Assembly (NCBI GenBank): GCA_023376005.1
Contig: CM042145.1
Coordinates: forward strand, 97,929,246 to 97,993,245
DNA from: Doryteuthis pealeii
Taxonomy: Eukaryota; Mollusca; Cephalopoda; Myopsida; Loliginidae
Direction: 5' to 3'
Length of the DNA stretch: 64,000 nt
Shown: piece after piece, positions 42,146 to 56,583 of the stretch
How positions within the stretch are numbered: the first letter of the stretch is position 1
Layout: the number at the start of each line of letters is the position of its first letter
The notes under the pieces: model-generated
What the model was told of the DNA's origin: nothing
Database searches by the model: none
What the model saw: the letters and a program-made list of their open reading frames with translations, nothing else
Program-made: the position numbers and the translations under genes

Positions 42146-42979
42146 TATATTATTACTTTGTTAATTGTTTTATTTTCCTAGTTTCTTCTGGCATACATAC
42201 AATCAACTGATCTTTTGTTGTTAGAAGGTAGAATAGATTACAAAAAACTAACAACAGAAACATCCTCTGGGGTCGTAAAAAATTATTTTGAAAGACTTGC
42301 TGAGAGGGTGGGAGTTAAAATTCATATCAGAGAGTTTGTATATAATAAGCAACCCTCATATTTATTAAAGGGTAAAAACAAAAAAAAACAAAAAAAAAAA
42401 ATTTTAAATGAAATGAGCCCTGTTCTCAATTAAAATTTGCGTCATGTAAAATTATTTTGAATATTTTCCACAGCAATTTTACAACAAAATGTGGTATTTA
42501 TTATTTGTAAATTTTCTTAGATTAGTTAACTTTTGTTCTGTACAAAAAGAAGGGAGAGAGTAAAAACAATTTTTAAATTGCCTTTCAAATGTTTGGGTGT
42601 ATATAGCATGAAGAATACTGTGAGTACGCCTGTGACGTAGAGCTACGAACGATATTTTTGTTATAAACGACGATATCAGAAAATCTCCATTATAATGGTA
42701 GATAAAATACATAAAAGGAAAGTCTGTTTAACTCATCGCAGTTATTAGTTTTTGCTTGTATTATACTATTATATTATATCTACTCAGAGATCATCTGCAA
42801 CATATTAAGCGAATTTTACTTACTAGAGAACGTTTACGATAATTTGCAAACATTCTAGCGGCATATTATTGTATAGTATGGTGTCAAGCTATTCATAATC
42901 ATTATACTGATAGCGAGTTGATTTCGTTGTCTAATCGAGAGGACATGCGAAGAAATAAGGTTGAGTTAAACAATTCTAA

Positions 42980-43400
42980 GTTTGAGTTTGAGTTTTGTTT
43001 AACGGCATATCAACTCTGTGGGTCTTAATGCAAAAAGGGTTATTATGGTTCAGATTTAAAGTAGTGTTCTATGGAGATAATTGTTTATGTCTGTTTATAT
43101 TTTTATTGAAAAGGTTCTATTTTTAATAAATTTAAAATGTTTTCAGGGTTTGTATTCTTTAAAGTGTCTTTAGGTGTTCCTGTGAATGTAATTGCCGCGG
43201 ATATGTTTTAGTTGTTAAATTTAGAGGATATGCTTGTTTAGTTGTACTTCTGCATGTTGTGCACCTGGGGCAAAGCCTCCCCTTTAAAGTAGAATGGTAA
43301 TGTGGGTGTGCCAATACGCAATTGGCGAGTATTACTTTTTTCTCTTCTAATACTCTGTGGCCGTCAGCCACTACAATCATCTGTATTGGTTGAGTTTTAA
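42980..43400 (-). pseudogene. LINE-N, arm B copy
   Basis: Reverse copy of 14,514-14,936 starting with the GAGTTTGAGTTTGAG tail. The reading frame is broken in several places. Same locus as in arm A. Confidence 0.7.
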
Positions 43401-45496
43401 TCTTTGACACGACGCGAAATACATAGAATACTTAACAGTTCATTACTTATACCCAGCCATGGTTTATGTGTAGTGAAAAACTCTCATCCTGTTTGGTTTC
43501 GAAGTCCTATAGGCTCTGATAACGAACAAGGATCGCCGAGTTCAATAAAAGGTTCCAGAGTTTCGATGACTTACCGGACAGCTTGGGACTTTTCCCTTTG
43601 TTAGTATAAACATGGATATTACGTTTGCTAAGGCGTAAGGCAATACATCAGACCACTTCACGGCACAGATAATTGAGTAAATTGTTGTTTGTTATCATGC
43701 GCTTGACTTTGCGGGGGCAGTTATATTTTTCCCGTCGCGTATAATAATAGTGATGCAAGATTTGATTAGGTAATAAATGCTATAAATGCTCTTAGTGAAT
43801 AAATAATTTCAGTAAATGTATATCTGAACGGTAAATTTGATCATAAAATTCTCGATATTTTTGGAGTGGGGAGGCTGTGTTGTGTTGGATTTTGCGGGTG
43901 GATTTGCGGGTGTCTGACAATAAACACCTGAAGAATGACCAGAGGGTTACAATCAGGTCGAAACGTTGTGTATATAACAATAAAGATCAGGCAACATTGC
44001 GGAATCAAATAATTAGAATCATCAAGCTCATCTTTAAAAATTTCAGAGACAAAGATAAACTTTTCTTAACTGATGTTTTTTTCTTCTTCTGCTACGCTCT
44101 TAATACAAAATATATGGAGGAAGACATCTGACAAGATGGCGTCTAAGGATTCTTTTCTAACATGAGCTTTCTGGAATCCTCTCCTGTGCCGACACTTCCA
44201 GTTATTTTTTTTCCCATTTATACATGCAACAGAAATTAGGATATGTTAAAACAAAAAAAAAAATTAAATAAGGTAACGAAACAAAACGAAACAAAAGGAA
44301 ATGTAATAAAATAAATGGCGTAAATATAGCTAAAGCATATTTTTAAAGCGAATAATGTAATAAATTTTTATAAATTCTGAAATTGACAAACTACGCTATA
44401 GGCAGACGGTTATTCGCATTTCTATTTTTGCTGTTTTATTTTTTTAAATTCTTTAATTTTATCTATTTTTTTTTTTCAGTTTGTTGGTTGGGTTTAATAT
44501 TAGGCGCTTTTTACACGAGCGAAAAGTTTCGTAATCTCGTAAATTTGTTTGCAAGCCCAGAAGTTACAGTGGCCATTATTTTAATTAAAATAAGCGGAAA
44601 TGTCGAAAGTTTTCAATAGAGTTAAACGCGCTTTTTGCATACGCATGCGTAGATGACAAATAAATAAATAGATAAATGAATAAATAAAACGCAAGACAGA
44701 GAAAATAAGGGAAAAAATACAAGGCACACACATAATTGACATCAACACATCTCCATAGTTTGACAAGTATATTTAATCATAGTAAGTTGAGAGATAAATG
44801 GAAAAACATAAATTATTTGTATGGAGAATTTACTATGGCTGAACATGTTTGAGGGAATATTTTACGGTATACGCATCTAATTAAAACCTATTTTTAAAAC
44901 AGAATAAAACAATAAGAAATCATATGTAAAATGTCGTTATCATTCAAGAGAATAATGTTTGATTTTTTCATTCATCGAAAAGGTAAATTTGGAGGCGTAG
45001 CCTAATTGTTGGTATCAGCGACAGCGAAAGAGTCCTATCCCCTTTTTCGTTAGCATAGACAGGGTGATTACGTTTCGCTAAGGCCAAGCGCAACTACATC
45101 CACAAAGCCTCAACTTTCACTGTCGACAGATAAGTACAGTTGTGCTACCATGCGCTGATTGCGGGAAGTATTCATTTTTCTCTCCGTAAAAATAATTGTG
45201 GAGCAAAGATTTTGATTAGGTAAGTAAAATGCTTAAATGCTCTTAGTGAATAAAATAATTTCAGTATGTATATTGAATGGTAAAATTTGATCATTGAAAA
45301 TTATCGATATAGTTTATTGGACCTGGGGAGGTTGGTTGGCTGGCTGGTTGGTTGATTTGCGGCATGTAACCCTGTGAAAAGAGGAGCCTCTAGTTTTAGA
45401 CTAGCGAGAACGAGACTTTTGAATTTAGAGTTTTCCTTCTCTAGACTGTTGCCTAACCAAGCTTAAAAGAACCAATGTGTCCTAATATTTTATGTA

Positions 45497-45850
45497 GAAG
45501 AATGTATTGATATAATCTTGTCTGTTGTCTGTCCTCAAGTAAGAAATAGTGTATTGATATAATCCTGTTGTTGTTCTGTCTCAAGTAGAAAAGATGTATA
45601 GATATTATATACTTGTCTTTGATCTGTCCTCTAAGTAAAAGATGTTTAGATATATCCTTGTCTGTTGATCTTCTCTAAGTAAAGATGTATTAGATATAAC
45701 TAGTCTGTTGTTCGTCTTAAAGTAGAGTTCTATCAGAGTGATCTGGTCTTGAGTAAAAAATGTGTATTAGATATAATCCTTTTCTGTTGATGTATTTCCA
45801 AGTAGAAGCTGTATCAGAGTTGATTCCTGATGGTCATTCATAGCAGTCCT
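45497..45850 (-). repeat. 49-bp minisatellite, arm B copy
   Basis: Reverse copy of 11,938-12,290 with similar unit order but irregular unit length from deletions. Confidence 0.75.
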
Positions 45851-48139
45851 TCCAGCAGGTAATCTTAGGACAATTTAATCAAACGCTTTAAATAGTAATT
45901 AATTGTTTGGGCGTTTTCGTTGGCCAATTCAGCATCGCTGTTTTGGAATATCTAGACACCTTATACTGAAAATAATTCCAGGGAGACATTGAATCCTTGA
46001 GAATAATGCTGCTTAAAATCTTAGAAATCAAATTAAAGACAATATCACATTTGATCAGTAAAAGAATAATCAGCTTGGTCACATGACATCAATTTAACAT
46101 TTTGAAGAAAGGAAAATTAAATGTGACGTGAGCATTGACAAGAACATAGACTGACAAAAAAACATATTGCGCGGCAGCAGGCGAAGTAGTGAAGAGGAAG
46201 ACAGAAGGGATGGAAAGATAATTGGGAATGACGGCTTGTCATTCATATCTATGGAAATGAGTTATAAGATCTAACAGTTAAGAGACATTTGTTTACCTTT
46301 TCTCCAAATTTTTCTAGGTTGTACATTTTACTGTAATGCTGGTTTGGTTTTTTTAATGGCATTAACTCGGTGGCAATTTTACGGGGCTATCACCTCGGTG
46401 GGCATTTAATGCGCAATTTGAAGGTAGCGATAGTTTGGAAATAAATTTTTAACACAATTGTTATAAAAAATTTCTATTTAACCATTTCAAGCATTGGGTT
46501 TTTTATGCGTTCTGGAGGTCTGGAATGCGGAGCTCCCTTCATCACCAATTGATGACAGGTTTACAAGGTGGGGGCTCCACTTCCCAGACCTCCAGAATCA
46601 GGAACTCCCGTCATTCCCTGGACAGAGACATTAGCCAGGCGTTATAGCATATATTGATAAAGGTTTGGAGCTTTTTCCAAGGGAATAAGGTTGGGACAAT
46701 CATAGCAGGTGCTAGTGCTTGACGTGACCAGCTGATTTGATGGTAGGGGCCTCTCAACCGCCAGCATAGCCTAATCGGGGGGCTAAGTCTTTTCCGTATG
46801 ATTGATATTTCAAATTGCACATCAATCCCTCAGAATTTATTCTAATTCGGATAAAATCAATTACAGATTGTAATCTGAGTCCTTCTGTTAATTATAATAA
46901 ATAAATACTGCAGCTTACGTAGAATCGAGTTTGGGGTTAGCCGTGTGAACTCAGCTATTACGGCTTATTTCGGACTAATATCCTTGAGAAAGGCATAATC
47001 TTCATGATTTTAAAGTTATTGTTAAAATATATTTTTGGAATGATATTGCCTTTGAGGGGTGGAAGTTAAAAGTAAATGTGGAGAGTTTGACCATAATCTA
47101 ATCATCAAATTTATTAAGGGTAAAAAAAATAAACAATTTGAAATTGAAATAGTTTAATTTGAATATTTAATAAAACAACTATATAAAATAATAATACAGT
47201 CATGTATTTATTAAAAATTGTTTTAAAAAACATGAGGATGTCTAATGTTAGATGTTCAATTTTTTGTGTGTATTATTTAGTTATGACGATTTTGGGTATG
47301 TGACGTAAGCAGCGACGTAATTTTTGTTAACGAACAAAACCGGAAGCGAATCCATTATTAATAGATATGTAACACAAAAAGTTTGTTTTAAATTATTTTA
47401 AATACACTCAAGAGTTTAAGGGATACATAACTTATGAGCTGTATAATTATAAGTATGTGTTGAATTTTGAATTAGGATCGTCAATTTAAAAATTGATCAG
47501 GGTCGTGAAGTTACTGGACGATGAGTGACAAACGGTCAATCTTTCCAACTGACCTCCGGTAGACGGCTCTATGACGTGAGAATTAGTTTTAGTAGATCGA
47601 GGCACTTTAGAGATGATATCATCTAGAGTTCTCAACTTATCCCGCGGCGGAATTATATGGGAGGTGCCGACATAAGTTATCAAGAAACAACAAGTCTATT
47701 TGTTTAATTGATATTAGACAGGACAGCCAGCACGAAGAATAATCAATTGCAAGAAAAATCCATACCTTCACGAAGCCAACCAGAGAACATGGTGTGCGAC
47801 AAGTAAACGAATTAGAATTAGTCGGACTAAATCACTATTATGATCTTAATCTATTTTCTGTCTCTGTCTATCTGTTCTGTCTGTATGTCTGTCTCCTCTT
47901 CTCTCCATTAACATACGAGATGTCAGAAGGGTATAATAAATAGAGTTACATATTTTAAATTAAACAAAAAATTTCTCAATGAAACGACCATTGTAATACG
48001 GTGAACTCCTAGCAAATCTTCAAATTTGAGGAATTTGCTAAAGTATTTTCCTCTTATCAATTTTTTCTCTCTTGCTCCTTCTCTTCTTTCCCGTTGTCTA
48101 AATCCTATTAGTCTGTCAGTGATAGGGTCTCTCTAAATA

Positions 48140-48152
48140 TATATTATATATA

Positions 48153-48185
<33 letters not shown>

Positions 48186-48211
48186 GAGAGAGAGAGAGAG
48201 AGAAGAAGGAG

Positions 48212-48242
<31 letters not shown>

Positions 48243-49283
48243 TAATAAGCATTTTGTCTATTTTTCGTTTTTTTCCTCTCACCTGTATCTGTTGAATTGC
48301 AAAATCTACAGTGACAAGTTCCCCTTTTCTGTTAATCATATTATTATTTCTTAGTTTTTACATCAGCGTTCTATAGTTTTCAACTTGAGTTTGAGTCACT
48401 CCAGTTCCAAAACTCTTCTGGGTAATTCCAGCTTGATTTAACAATCTGTTGTCTTGGATGGTCTCAATTCTTCCTCGTTTTCTGTTATTCAGTTTCTAGC
48501 GAGATCTAACTTATTTGTTTACCTTTTTGTTTTCTTATTCATCTTCATTCTTGAGATCTGCAGAATTGCAAACCTAACTTTTTTGTTAGATCAATACTAG
48601 TCTGGTTTCTGTGGGATAGAATCCGTCTTTATATCAATGTTCCTGAGAATTTATGCGTTTCATTTCAAGAATGATTGTGGTTTATGCATTTTGTATCGTC
48701 AATTTAGTTTTTTTGCATACTTCAGTGGATCACTTGCCGTGCTTTATATTCTCGTTATTATTATCATTCGTTTTTTCACACCACCTAAGATGGTGGATTA
48801 TTGAGGTTGAATGACGCATTTTATCGGTCTCCAGAACTCTCTGGTATCTCTAGCTATCTGACCGTGCTGTTGTTATGGATGGTCTCGATCTCTTTACCGA
48901 TTTCTATTTTTCCAGATCTTTCACCCCTCATATCCTGGGGACGTTAAGGGCCATTAGAATTGGCACGAACTTTAATTCATGTTCATCAAGGTTTCTTTCG
49001 TTCTTCTGGGCAGGTCCAGTAATTGTGCTTCTTTTGTTTTCATGTCATCTTCACTCTGTGATTATTCGCGGGATGCAAAATCAATGAGATGAAACGTTTT
49101 CTTTTTTGTTACATTAATGCTAAGTCTCATAGCGGGTAACTATGGTTCATAGCCGGGTAATAAGGTTATCATAGCGGTAACTCAAAGTTCTAAAATTCGC
49201 TATACATTTGTAGCATGGCGAATTGAATTGCATGCAACAATTCAGTGGAACACCTTTCCACTCAGTCGTACCTAGACATGAAC
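48140..49283 (-). pseudogene. LINE-L and compound microsatellite, arm B copy
   Basis: 48,140-48,245 mirrors the TA-CA-CT repeat; 48,250-49,283 mirrors 8,247-9,345. It ends at CAGTCGTACCTAGAC, the reverse of 8,247-8,261, at the fold-back point. Confidence 0.8.
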
Positions 49284-49284
49284 C

Positions 49285-50175
49285 TTAGTTACCGGCTATG
49301 AGAATAGTTTTACCCGTATGAGATTAGCATTATTAACAAAAAGAAGAAGTGTCATCTCATTGATTTGCGTCCGACGAATAATCACAGAGTGAAGATAAGA
49401 AAACGAAAGATAGCAATACTTGGATGGCCAGAAACTAAAGAACTGTGGAACATGAGGTAAATGTTCGTGCAATCTATTGGGCCTTGGAACGGTCCCCAGG
49501 ATGAGAGGGGGGTTGAAAAAGAGTTGGAAAAATTAGAAATCGGAGTAAGACGAGACATCCAAACAAGCACTGTCAAGATTAGCTAGAATACTCGAAGAGT
49601 CCTGGAGACTGATAATTGCGTCATTCAACTCATAATCCCATCTAGGTGGGTGTGAAAACGAATGATAATATAACGAGAATATAGCAGGCAAGGTGATCAC
49701 TGGAATTATGCAAAAAACTAAATTTTGACGTACAAAATGCATAAACACATCTATTCTTGAGACTGAAACGCATAATTCTCAGGACATTGATATAAAGAGG
49801 ATTCTTTATCCCAGCCAGAAAACAGACCTAGTATTGAATACAAAAAAAGTTAGGTTTTGAATTTGGCAGATCTCAGATGACAGATGAAAGAAACAAAAGG
49901 TAAAAATAAGTAGATCTCGCTCGAAAACTGATAACAGAAAACCGAGAGAATTGAGACATCCAGACAACAGCATTGTTGAAATCAGCTGAATACCCATGAG
50001 AGTTTTGGGAGCTGGAGTGATCAAACTCAGTGAAAGCTTCGTTAACGCTGATTGAAAAAACTAATGAAATAATATATTGATTAACAAGAAAAGGGGAACT
50101 TGTCAACTGGTAGATTTTCAATTCAAGCAGATTACGGGTGAAAGAGGAAAGAAACGAAAATAGACAAATTGCTAT
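49285..50175 (+). pseudogene. LINE-L copies, arm C
   Basis: Copy of 8,363-9,345 with many missing bases. The 22-bp repeat is reduced, and the IDFAVP and ARILRRVL segments are present but frameshifted. Confidence 0.7.
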
Positions 50176-50176
50176 A

Positions 50177-50179
<3 letters not shown>

Positions 50180-50239
<60 letters not shown>

Positions 50240-50287
50240 CACACACACACACACACCAATATATATTATATATATATATATATATAT
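50180..50287. repeat. Compound microsatellite, arm C
   Basis: CT, CA, TA runs as at 9,345-9,455. Confidence 0.9.
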
Positions 50288-51084
50288 TAGTAGAGGTACC
50301 CTATCACTGACAGGACTAAGGATTTTAGGGACAACGGGAAAGAGGAGAAGGAGGCAGAGAGGAGTAAAAAATTGAGTAAGAGGAAAATAATTTAGCAAAT
50401 TCTTTCAAATTTGAAAGGATTTGCTAGGAGTTACGTATTACAATGGGTCGTTTATTGTAGAATTTTTTGTTTACATTTAAATATGTAACTCTATGTTTAT
50501 ATACCCTTCTGACATCTCGGGTATGTATGGGAGAGAGGAGAGAGAGACAGACAGACAGACAGACAGATAGACAGAGACAGAGAGATAGATTGAAGATCAT
50601 AATAGTGATAGTCCTACTTTTATTCTAATGTTTACTTGTCTGCACACCATGTTCTCTGGTTGGGCTTCTGTGAAGGGTTGTATTTTTTCTGTGATTATTC
50701 TTCGTGCTGGCTGGTCCTGTTTTAATATTCAATTAACAAATAGACTTGGTTGTTTCTTGATTAAGCCTTTTTTCGCAACCCTTCCCATATTGATTCGCCG
50801 CGGGTAAGTTGAGAACTCTAAGAGATATCATCTCTGATAAGGTGCCGGTTCGCATCTGATCTAAAACTAATTCTCACGTCTAAACGTCTACCGGAAGGTC
50901 AGTTGGAAGATCACCGTTGTCACTCATCGGTCCCAGTAACTTTGCACGGACCCTGTCATTTTTAAATTGACGGATCCTAATTCACTGATATCCAGGTAGT
51001 TCATAATTTAGACAGCTCATAAAGTTATGTATCCCTTAAACTCTTGAGTGTTTTAAAAGTATTTAAAACAAAATGTTTTGGTAT

Positions 51085-51450
51085 ATTTATTAATAATGGA
51101 GATTCGCTTCCGTTTTTGTCTGTAACAAAAATTACGTCGCTGCTTACGTCACATTACCAAAATCGTATATAAATAAAACACACAAATTTGAACATGCAAC
51201 ATTAGACAGTCCTCATTGTTTTTTAAACACATTTTTAATAATACATGACTGGTATTATATATTTATATAGTTTGTTTTATTTTAATAGATATTCAAGTAA
51301 ATAGAACTTAGTTTCAATTTCAAATTGTTTATTTTTTTTACTCCTTTAATAAATTGATGATTTGATGATTTATGGTTACACCGACATTTACTTTTTAACT
51401 TCACTCCTCAAGCAATATTAATTCAAAAATATATTTTAAACATAATTAAA
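51085..51450 (+). mobile_element. Helitron-like element, arm C copy of 10,285
   Basis: TTATTAATAATGGAGATTCG start; the initial TC has been lost or altered. Body as in arm A. Confidence 0.55.
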
Positions 51451-52689
51451 TTCAGTGAAGGGATTTATGCTTTCTCAAAAGAGTATTAGTCCGAAATAAG
51501 CGTAATAGCTGGAGTTCACCACGCGGCTAACACCACTACGAATTCTACCGTAAGCTGCAGGTATTTAGTTTTTATAATTGAACAGAAGGACTCAGATTTA
51601 CAATTGTATTGGATTTTATTCGAATGAATAATTCTGAGGTGAATTGATAGGCAATTTGAAATATCAATCATACAGGTAAAGACTTAGGCCCTGACTTAGG
51701 CCTATGCTGGCGGTTGGAGAGGCCCCTACCGATCAATCAGTTGGTCACGTCAAGCACTAGCACCTGTATGATTGTCCCATTATTTGCCCTTGTGAAAAGC
51801 TCCAAACTTTTTATCATATATATGCTAGACGCCGTGGTAAGGGTCTCTTGTCCAGGGAATGACGGTGAGGTTCCTTTCTGGAGTCTGGGGAATGTGAGCC
51901 CCCACCTTGTAAACCTGGAATCAATGGTGATGAAGGGATGCTCCGCATTTCCCAGACTCCAGAACGGCAATAAAATAACCCAATGGCTTGAATGGGTTAA
52001 ATAAATTTTTTAAACAATTGTGTTAAAAAATTTATTTCAAACTATCGCTACTTTCAAAATCTTTGGTGCCGGCGGCATTAAATGGCCCACCGAGGTTTGA
52101 TATGTCCGTAAATGGCCCACCGAGGTTGATTATGCCATTAAAAAAACAAACCAGCATACAGGTAAAAATTGGTACAACCGTGGAGAAAATTTGGGAGGCA
52201 AAGAGTTAACCAAATGGTCTTTAAAACTTGTTAGATTCTTGTAATAAACATCGATCCATGATGATATTGAATGATAGCCGTCCTTCCAAATGTTATCTTT
52301 TCCATCCCTTCTGTCTTCCTCTTATTTACTTCCGGCGCTGTGCCCGGCAATATGTTTTTTGTCAGGTCTGATGTTCTTGTCACAGGGGTGCCCACGTCAC
52401 ATATTTTCTTTTCTTCAAAATGTTAAATTGAATGTCATGTGACCAAGGCTGGAGTTATTCTTTTACTGATCAAATTTGTGATATTGTCGTTGTAATTTGA
52501 TTTCTAAGATTTTAAGGCAATCTCATCTCAAGGGATTCAATGTCTCCCTGAGATTATTTCAGGTATAAGGTGTGCTAAGATATTCCAAAACAGCGATGGC
52601 TGAATTGGCCAATCGAAAACGCCAAACAATTAATTTACTATTTAAAAGCGTTGATAAATTGTCTAAATTACTCGCTGGAAGGACTGCTT

Positions 52690-53044
52690 AATGGAATGAC
52701 CAACAGGATCAACTCTGATACAGCTTTCTACTTCGAATATAATCACAGAAAGGATTAATATCTAATACAATTTTTTACTTCAGACAGGATCAACCTGAGT
52801 TCTACTTAAGGCTGACAACAGACTAGGATATATCTAATACATCTTTTTACTTAGAGGACAGATCAACAGACAAGGATTTATCTAATAATCTTTTTCTTAG
52901 AGGACAGATCAAGCAGACAAGGATTATATTAATACATCTTTCTACTTTGAGCAGAACAACAGAAAGGATTATATCTAATACATATTTCTACTTTGAGGAC
53001 AGATCAACAGACAAGTATTATATCTAATACATCTTTCTACATAA
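52690..53044 (+). repeat. 49-bp minisatellite, arm C
   Basis: As 11,938-12,290, with irregular units from single-base deletions. Confidence 0.75.
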
Positions 53045-53361
53045 AAAATATTAGGACACATTGGGTTTCTTTAAGCTTGGTTAGGCAACCAGTCTAGGAG
53101 AAAGGAAAACTAAATTCAAACGGTCTCGTTCTCGCTAGTCTAAAACTAGAGGGCTCTTTTTCACAGGGTTGACATGCCGCAAAATTCCAACCCAACCACC
53201 AGCCAACTAACCTCCAGTCCAAATATACGATAATTTTCATGATCAAATTTTACCATACAGATATACATTTACTGGAAATTATTTTATTCACTAAGAGCAT
53301 TTTAAGCATTTACTTACCTAATCAAAATCTTTGCTCCACATTATTTTTACGGAGAGAAAAA

Positions 53362-53560
53362 TGATACTGGTCCCCGCCAAGTCAGCGCATGAGTAGCACA
53401 ACTTGTTACTCTGATCTGTGCGGTGAAGTGAGGAGCTGATGGTAGGTGTGGCGCTTGCCTTAGCGAACGTAATCACCCTGGTCTAGTGCTAACAAAAAGG
53501 GATAGACTCTTTCGCTGTCGGCTGATACCACAATAGGCTACGCCTCCAAATTTACCTTTT
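53362..53560 (+). repeat. SINE-A, arm C
   Basis: Copy of 12,612-12,810. Confidence 0.75.
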
Positions 53561-54561
53561 TCTTATGTATGAAAAAAATTAAAAATTATTCTGAAGATAA
53601 CGACATGTTTACATATGGTTTCTATTATTGTTTTATTTCTGTTTAAAATATTTAATTAGTGTGTATACGTAAATATATTCCCGTCGAAACATGTGTCAGC
53701 ATTTAGTAAATTTCATCCATACATATATTTATGTTTTTCCATTTATCTTCTCAACTTACGTATGAATTAAATATACTTGTCAACTAGTGTGTGAGAGTGT
53801 TGATCTAATCGTATGTGTGTGCCTGTATGTTTTTTCCCCTTTATTCTCTGTCTGGCGTTGTTATTTATTCATTTATCTATTATTTATTATGTGGTCATCT
53901 ACGCATGCGTATGCAAGGCAGCGTTTAACTCTATGAAAACTTTCGACATTTCCGCTTTACTTAATTAAAATAATGGCCACTGTAAACTTCCGCGTCTTTG
54001 AAACCAAATTTACGGAGATATACGAAACTTTTCGCTCCGTGTAAAGCGCCTAATATTATTAGACCGGCAACCAACAAACTGAAAAAAAAAAATAGATAAA
54101 TAAAAGAATTTAAAATAAAACAGCAAATAAATAGAAAATGCGAATGAACCGTCTGCTTTATAGCTGTAGATTTTGTCAATTTCAGAATTTGATAAAAATT
54201 TATTACATTATTCGCTTTAAAAAATATGCTTTATGCTTATATTTACGCCATTTTATTTTTATACATTTCTCCTTTTGTTTCGTTTTGTTTTGTTTATCCA
54301 TTATTTAATTTTTTTTTTGTTTAACATATCTCTAATTTCTGTTTGACGATGTATAAATGGGAAAAAGAAATAACTGGAAGTGTCGGCAGCAGGAGATGGA
54401 TGCCAGAAAGCTCATGTTAAGAAAAGGAAGTCCTTCAGACGCCATCTTGTCAGATGTCATCCTGTATTATATTTTTGTTAATTTGAGAGCGTACGCAGAA
54501 GAAGAATAAAAAGATTCAGCGGTTAAGAAAGGTTTTATCTTTGTCTCTGAATTTTTTAAAG

Positions 54562-54690
54562 ATGAGGCTTGATGAATTTAATTATTTTGGATTTTCCGCA
54601 ATGTTGTCCTGATCTTTATTGTTATATACACAACGTTTCGACTGATTTACCCTCTGGCATTCTTCAGGTGTTTCTTGTCAGACACGCCGC
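54562..54690 (-). repeat. Penelope-type hammerhead-like unit, arm C
   Basis: Copy of 13,833-13,960; CTGAAGA at 54,667-54,661 and GAAA at 54,639-54,636 on the minus strand are kept. Confidence 0.5.
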
Positions 54691-54882
54691 AAAATCAACG
54701 CAAAATCCAACCAACCAGCCTCCCCCACTCCAAAAATATATCGAGAATTTTCATGATCAAATTTTACCGTTCAGATATACATTGTACTGGAAATTATTTT
54801 ATTCACTAAGCATTTAAGCATTTTATTTACTAATCAAAATCTTCGCTCCACATTATTTATACGGAGGGAAAAATGAATACTG

Positions 54883-55041
54883 GCCCCCGCTAAGTCAGCG
54901 CATGAGTAGCACAAATTGTTACTCTGATCTGTGCCGTGAAGTGGGTAGCTGATGGTAGGTGTGGCGCTTGGCCTTAGCAAACGTAATCTCCCTGGTTTAG
55001 TCCTAACAAAAGGGGGATAGACTCCCTCGCTGTCCGCAAGT
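54883..55041 (+). repeat. SINE-A, arm C
   Basis: Copy of 14,152-14,313. Confidence 0.75.
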
Positions 55042-55239
55042 CATCGAACTCGGGAACCTTCTTATTGAACTCGGGGTTCCTTGGTGTCGTTATCGAGAGC
55101 CTTTATGAGACTTCGAACAGAACCCGGTGTAGAGTGTTTTCACTCCGCTAACCATGACTGGGTATACGTAATAAAGCTATGTTAAGTATTCTATGTTATT
55201 TTCGGTCCTTGTTAAGATTGAAACTGCAACCTACAGATG

Positions 55240-55655
55240 ATTGTAGTGGCCGACGGGCCACAGAAGTATTAGAAGAGAAGAAGTAATACTCGCCAGATTG
55301 CGTATTGGGCACACCCACATTACCCATTCGTACCTGTTAAAAGGGGAGGGTGCCCCAGTGTGCCAACATGCAAAGTACAACTTACAACCAAGCATATCCT
55401 TCTAAATTTAACAGACTTAAACATATCCGCGCAAATTACTATCAAGCTAGAAACCTGAAAGACATCTTTAAGAATACAAACCCTGAAAACATTTTAAATT
55501 TTATTAAAAAAAGCAACCTTTTCAACAAAATATAACAGAACATAACCAATTATCTCCATAGAACCACTACTTTAAAGTCTGAAATCCAAAATAACCTTTT
55601 TGGCATTAAATGACCCACAGAGGTTGATATGCCGTTAAACAAAACTCAAACTCAA
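55240..55655 (+). pseudogene. LINE-N, arm C
   Basis: Copy of 14,514-14,936. Two small deletions (in the first knuckle cysteine region and at the third) break the frame that is open in arm A. Confidence 0.7.
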
Positions 55656-55992
55656 ACTTAGAATTGTTTTAACTCAACCTCTATATTCATTGTGGCATGT
55701 CTCTCGATTACGGCAACGAGAATCGAACTCGCTATTCAGTAGTAATGGATTCGCTATTCAGTAGTAATGGATTATGAATAGCTTGACAACCATGACACTA
55801 CAATGAGATGCCGGCTAGAATGTGTTGCAAATTATCGTAAACTAGTGTCTCTAGTAAAATGTCGCTTAATATTGTTGCAGATGAGTCCTCTGAGTAAGAG
55901 TAGTAATATAATAGTTGTAATATACAAGCAAAAACTAATAACTGCCGATTGAGTTAAACAGACTTTTCATTTTTATGTATTTATATATCTAC

Positions 55993-56475
55993 CTATTAAT
56001 AATGGAGATTTTCTGTATTTCTGTCTGTAACAAAAACTACGTCGTAGCTCTACGTCACAGCTTACGTCACAATATTCTTATGCTATATACACCCAACATT
56101 TGAGAAGCAATTTTAAAAATTGTTTTTTACTCTCGTCCCCCTTCTTTTTTTTTTACAGTAACAAGAAGTTAACTAAATCTAAGTAAAGTTTACAAATAAA
56201 TAAATACCTACGATTTTGTGTAAAATTGCTGTGGAAAATATTCAAAATAATTGTTACATGCACGCAACATTTTAGTTGAGAAGGACAGGGCTCAGTTTTC
56301 ATTTCAAATTGTTTTTTTTTTTGGTTTTTTTTTTTTACCCCTTTAATAAATATGAGGGTTTTGCTTACTTATGATACAAACCGTCTGATATTGAATTTTT
56401 AACTCCCACCCTCTCAGGCAATGTCTTTCAAAAATTAATTTTTACGACGCCCAGAGGATGTTTTCTGTTGTTAGT
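55993..56475 (+). mobile_element. Helitron-like element, arm C
   Basis: Copy of 15,248-15,731 with the same decayed 3' hairpin. Confidence 0.6.
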
Positions 56476-56583
56476 TTTTGTAATCTATCTACCTTCTATA
56501 CACATATAAGGGGCAGTTGAGTGTATGTATGTCCGGAAGAAACTAGGAAAATAAAACAATTAATAACAAAGTAAATATATATA

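Larger units (their letters stand above)
34001..49283 (-). repeat. Arm B: reverse-complement copy of about 8.25-24.68 kb
   Basis: Every landmark of arm A appears reversed and in mirrored order. The SINE-B fragment is at 34,020, family T at 34,200-34,900, the Helitron at 35,884-36,492, hAT at 37,790-38,244, SINE-A at 39,490-39,710 and the 73-bp array at 40,270-41,080. They continue with LINE-N at 42,980-43,400, the 49-bp array at 45,497-45,850, the CT/CA/TA repeat at 48,140-48,245 and LINE-L to 49,283. From the CT run to the Helitron 5' end arm A measures 13,242 bp and arm B about 12,356 bp, so B is about 7 percent shorter, through scattered single-base losses. Best explained as uncorrected read sequence. 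Confidence 0.9.

Noticed and set aside
34001..49283. A true large palindrome such as an amplified or sex-chromosome arm
   Set aside because: The error gradient, the deletion bias and the adjoining gap fit an assembly artefact better, although reads would be needed to exclude it.
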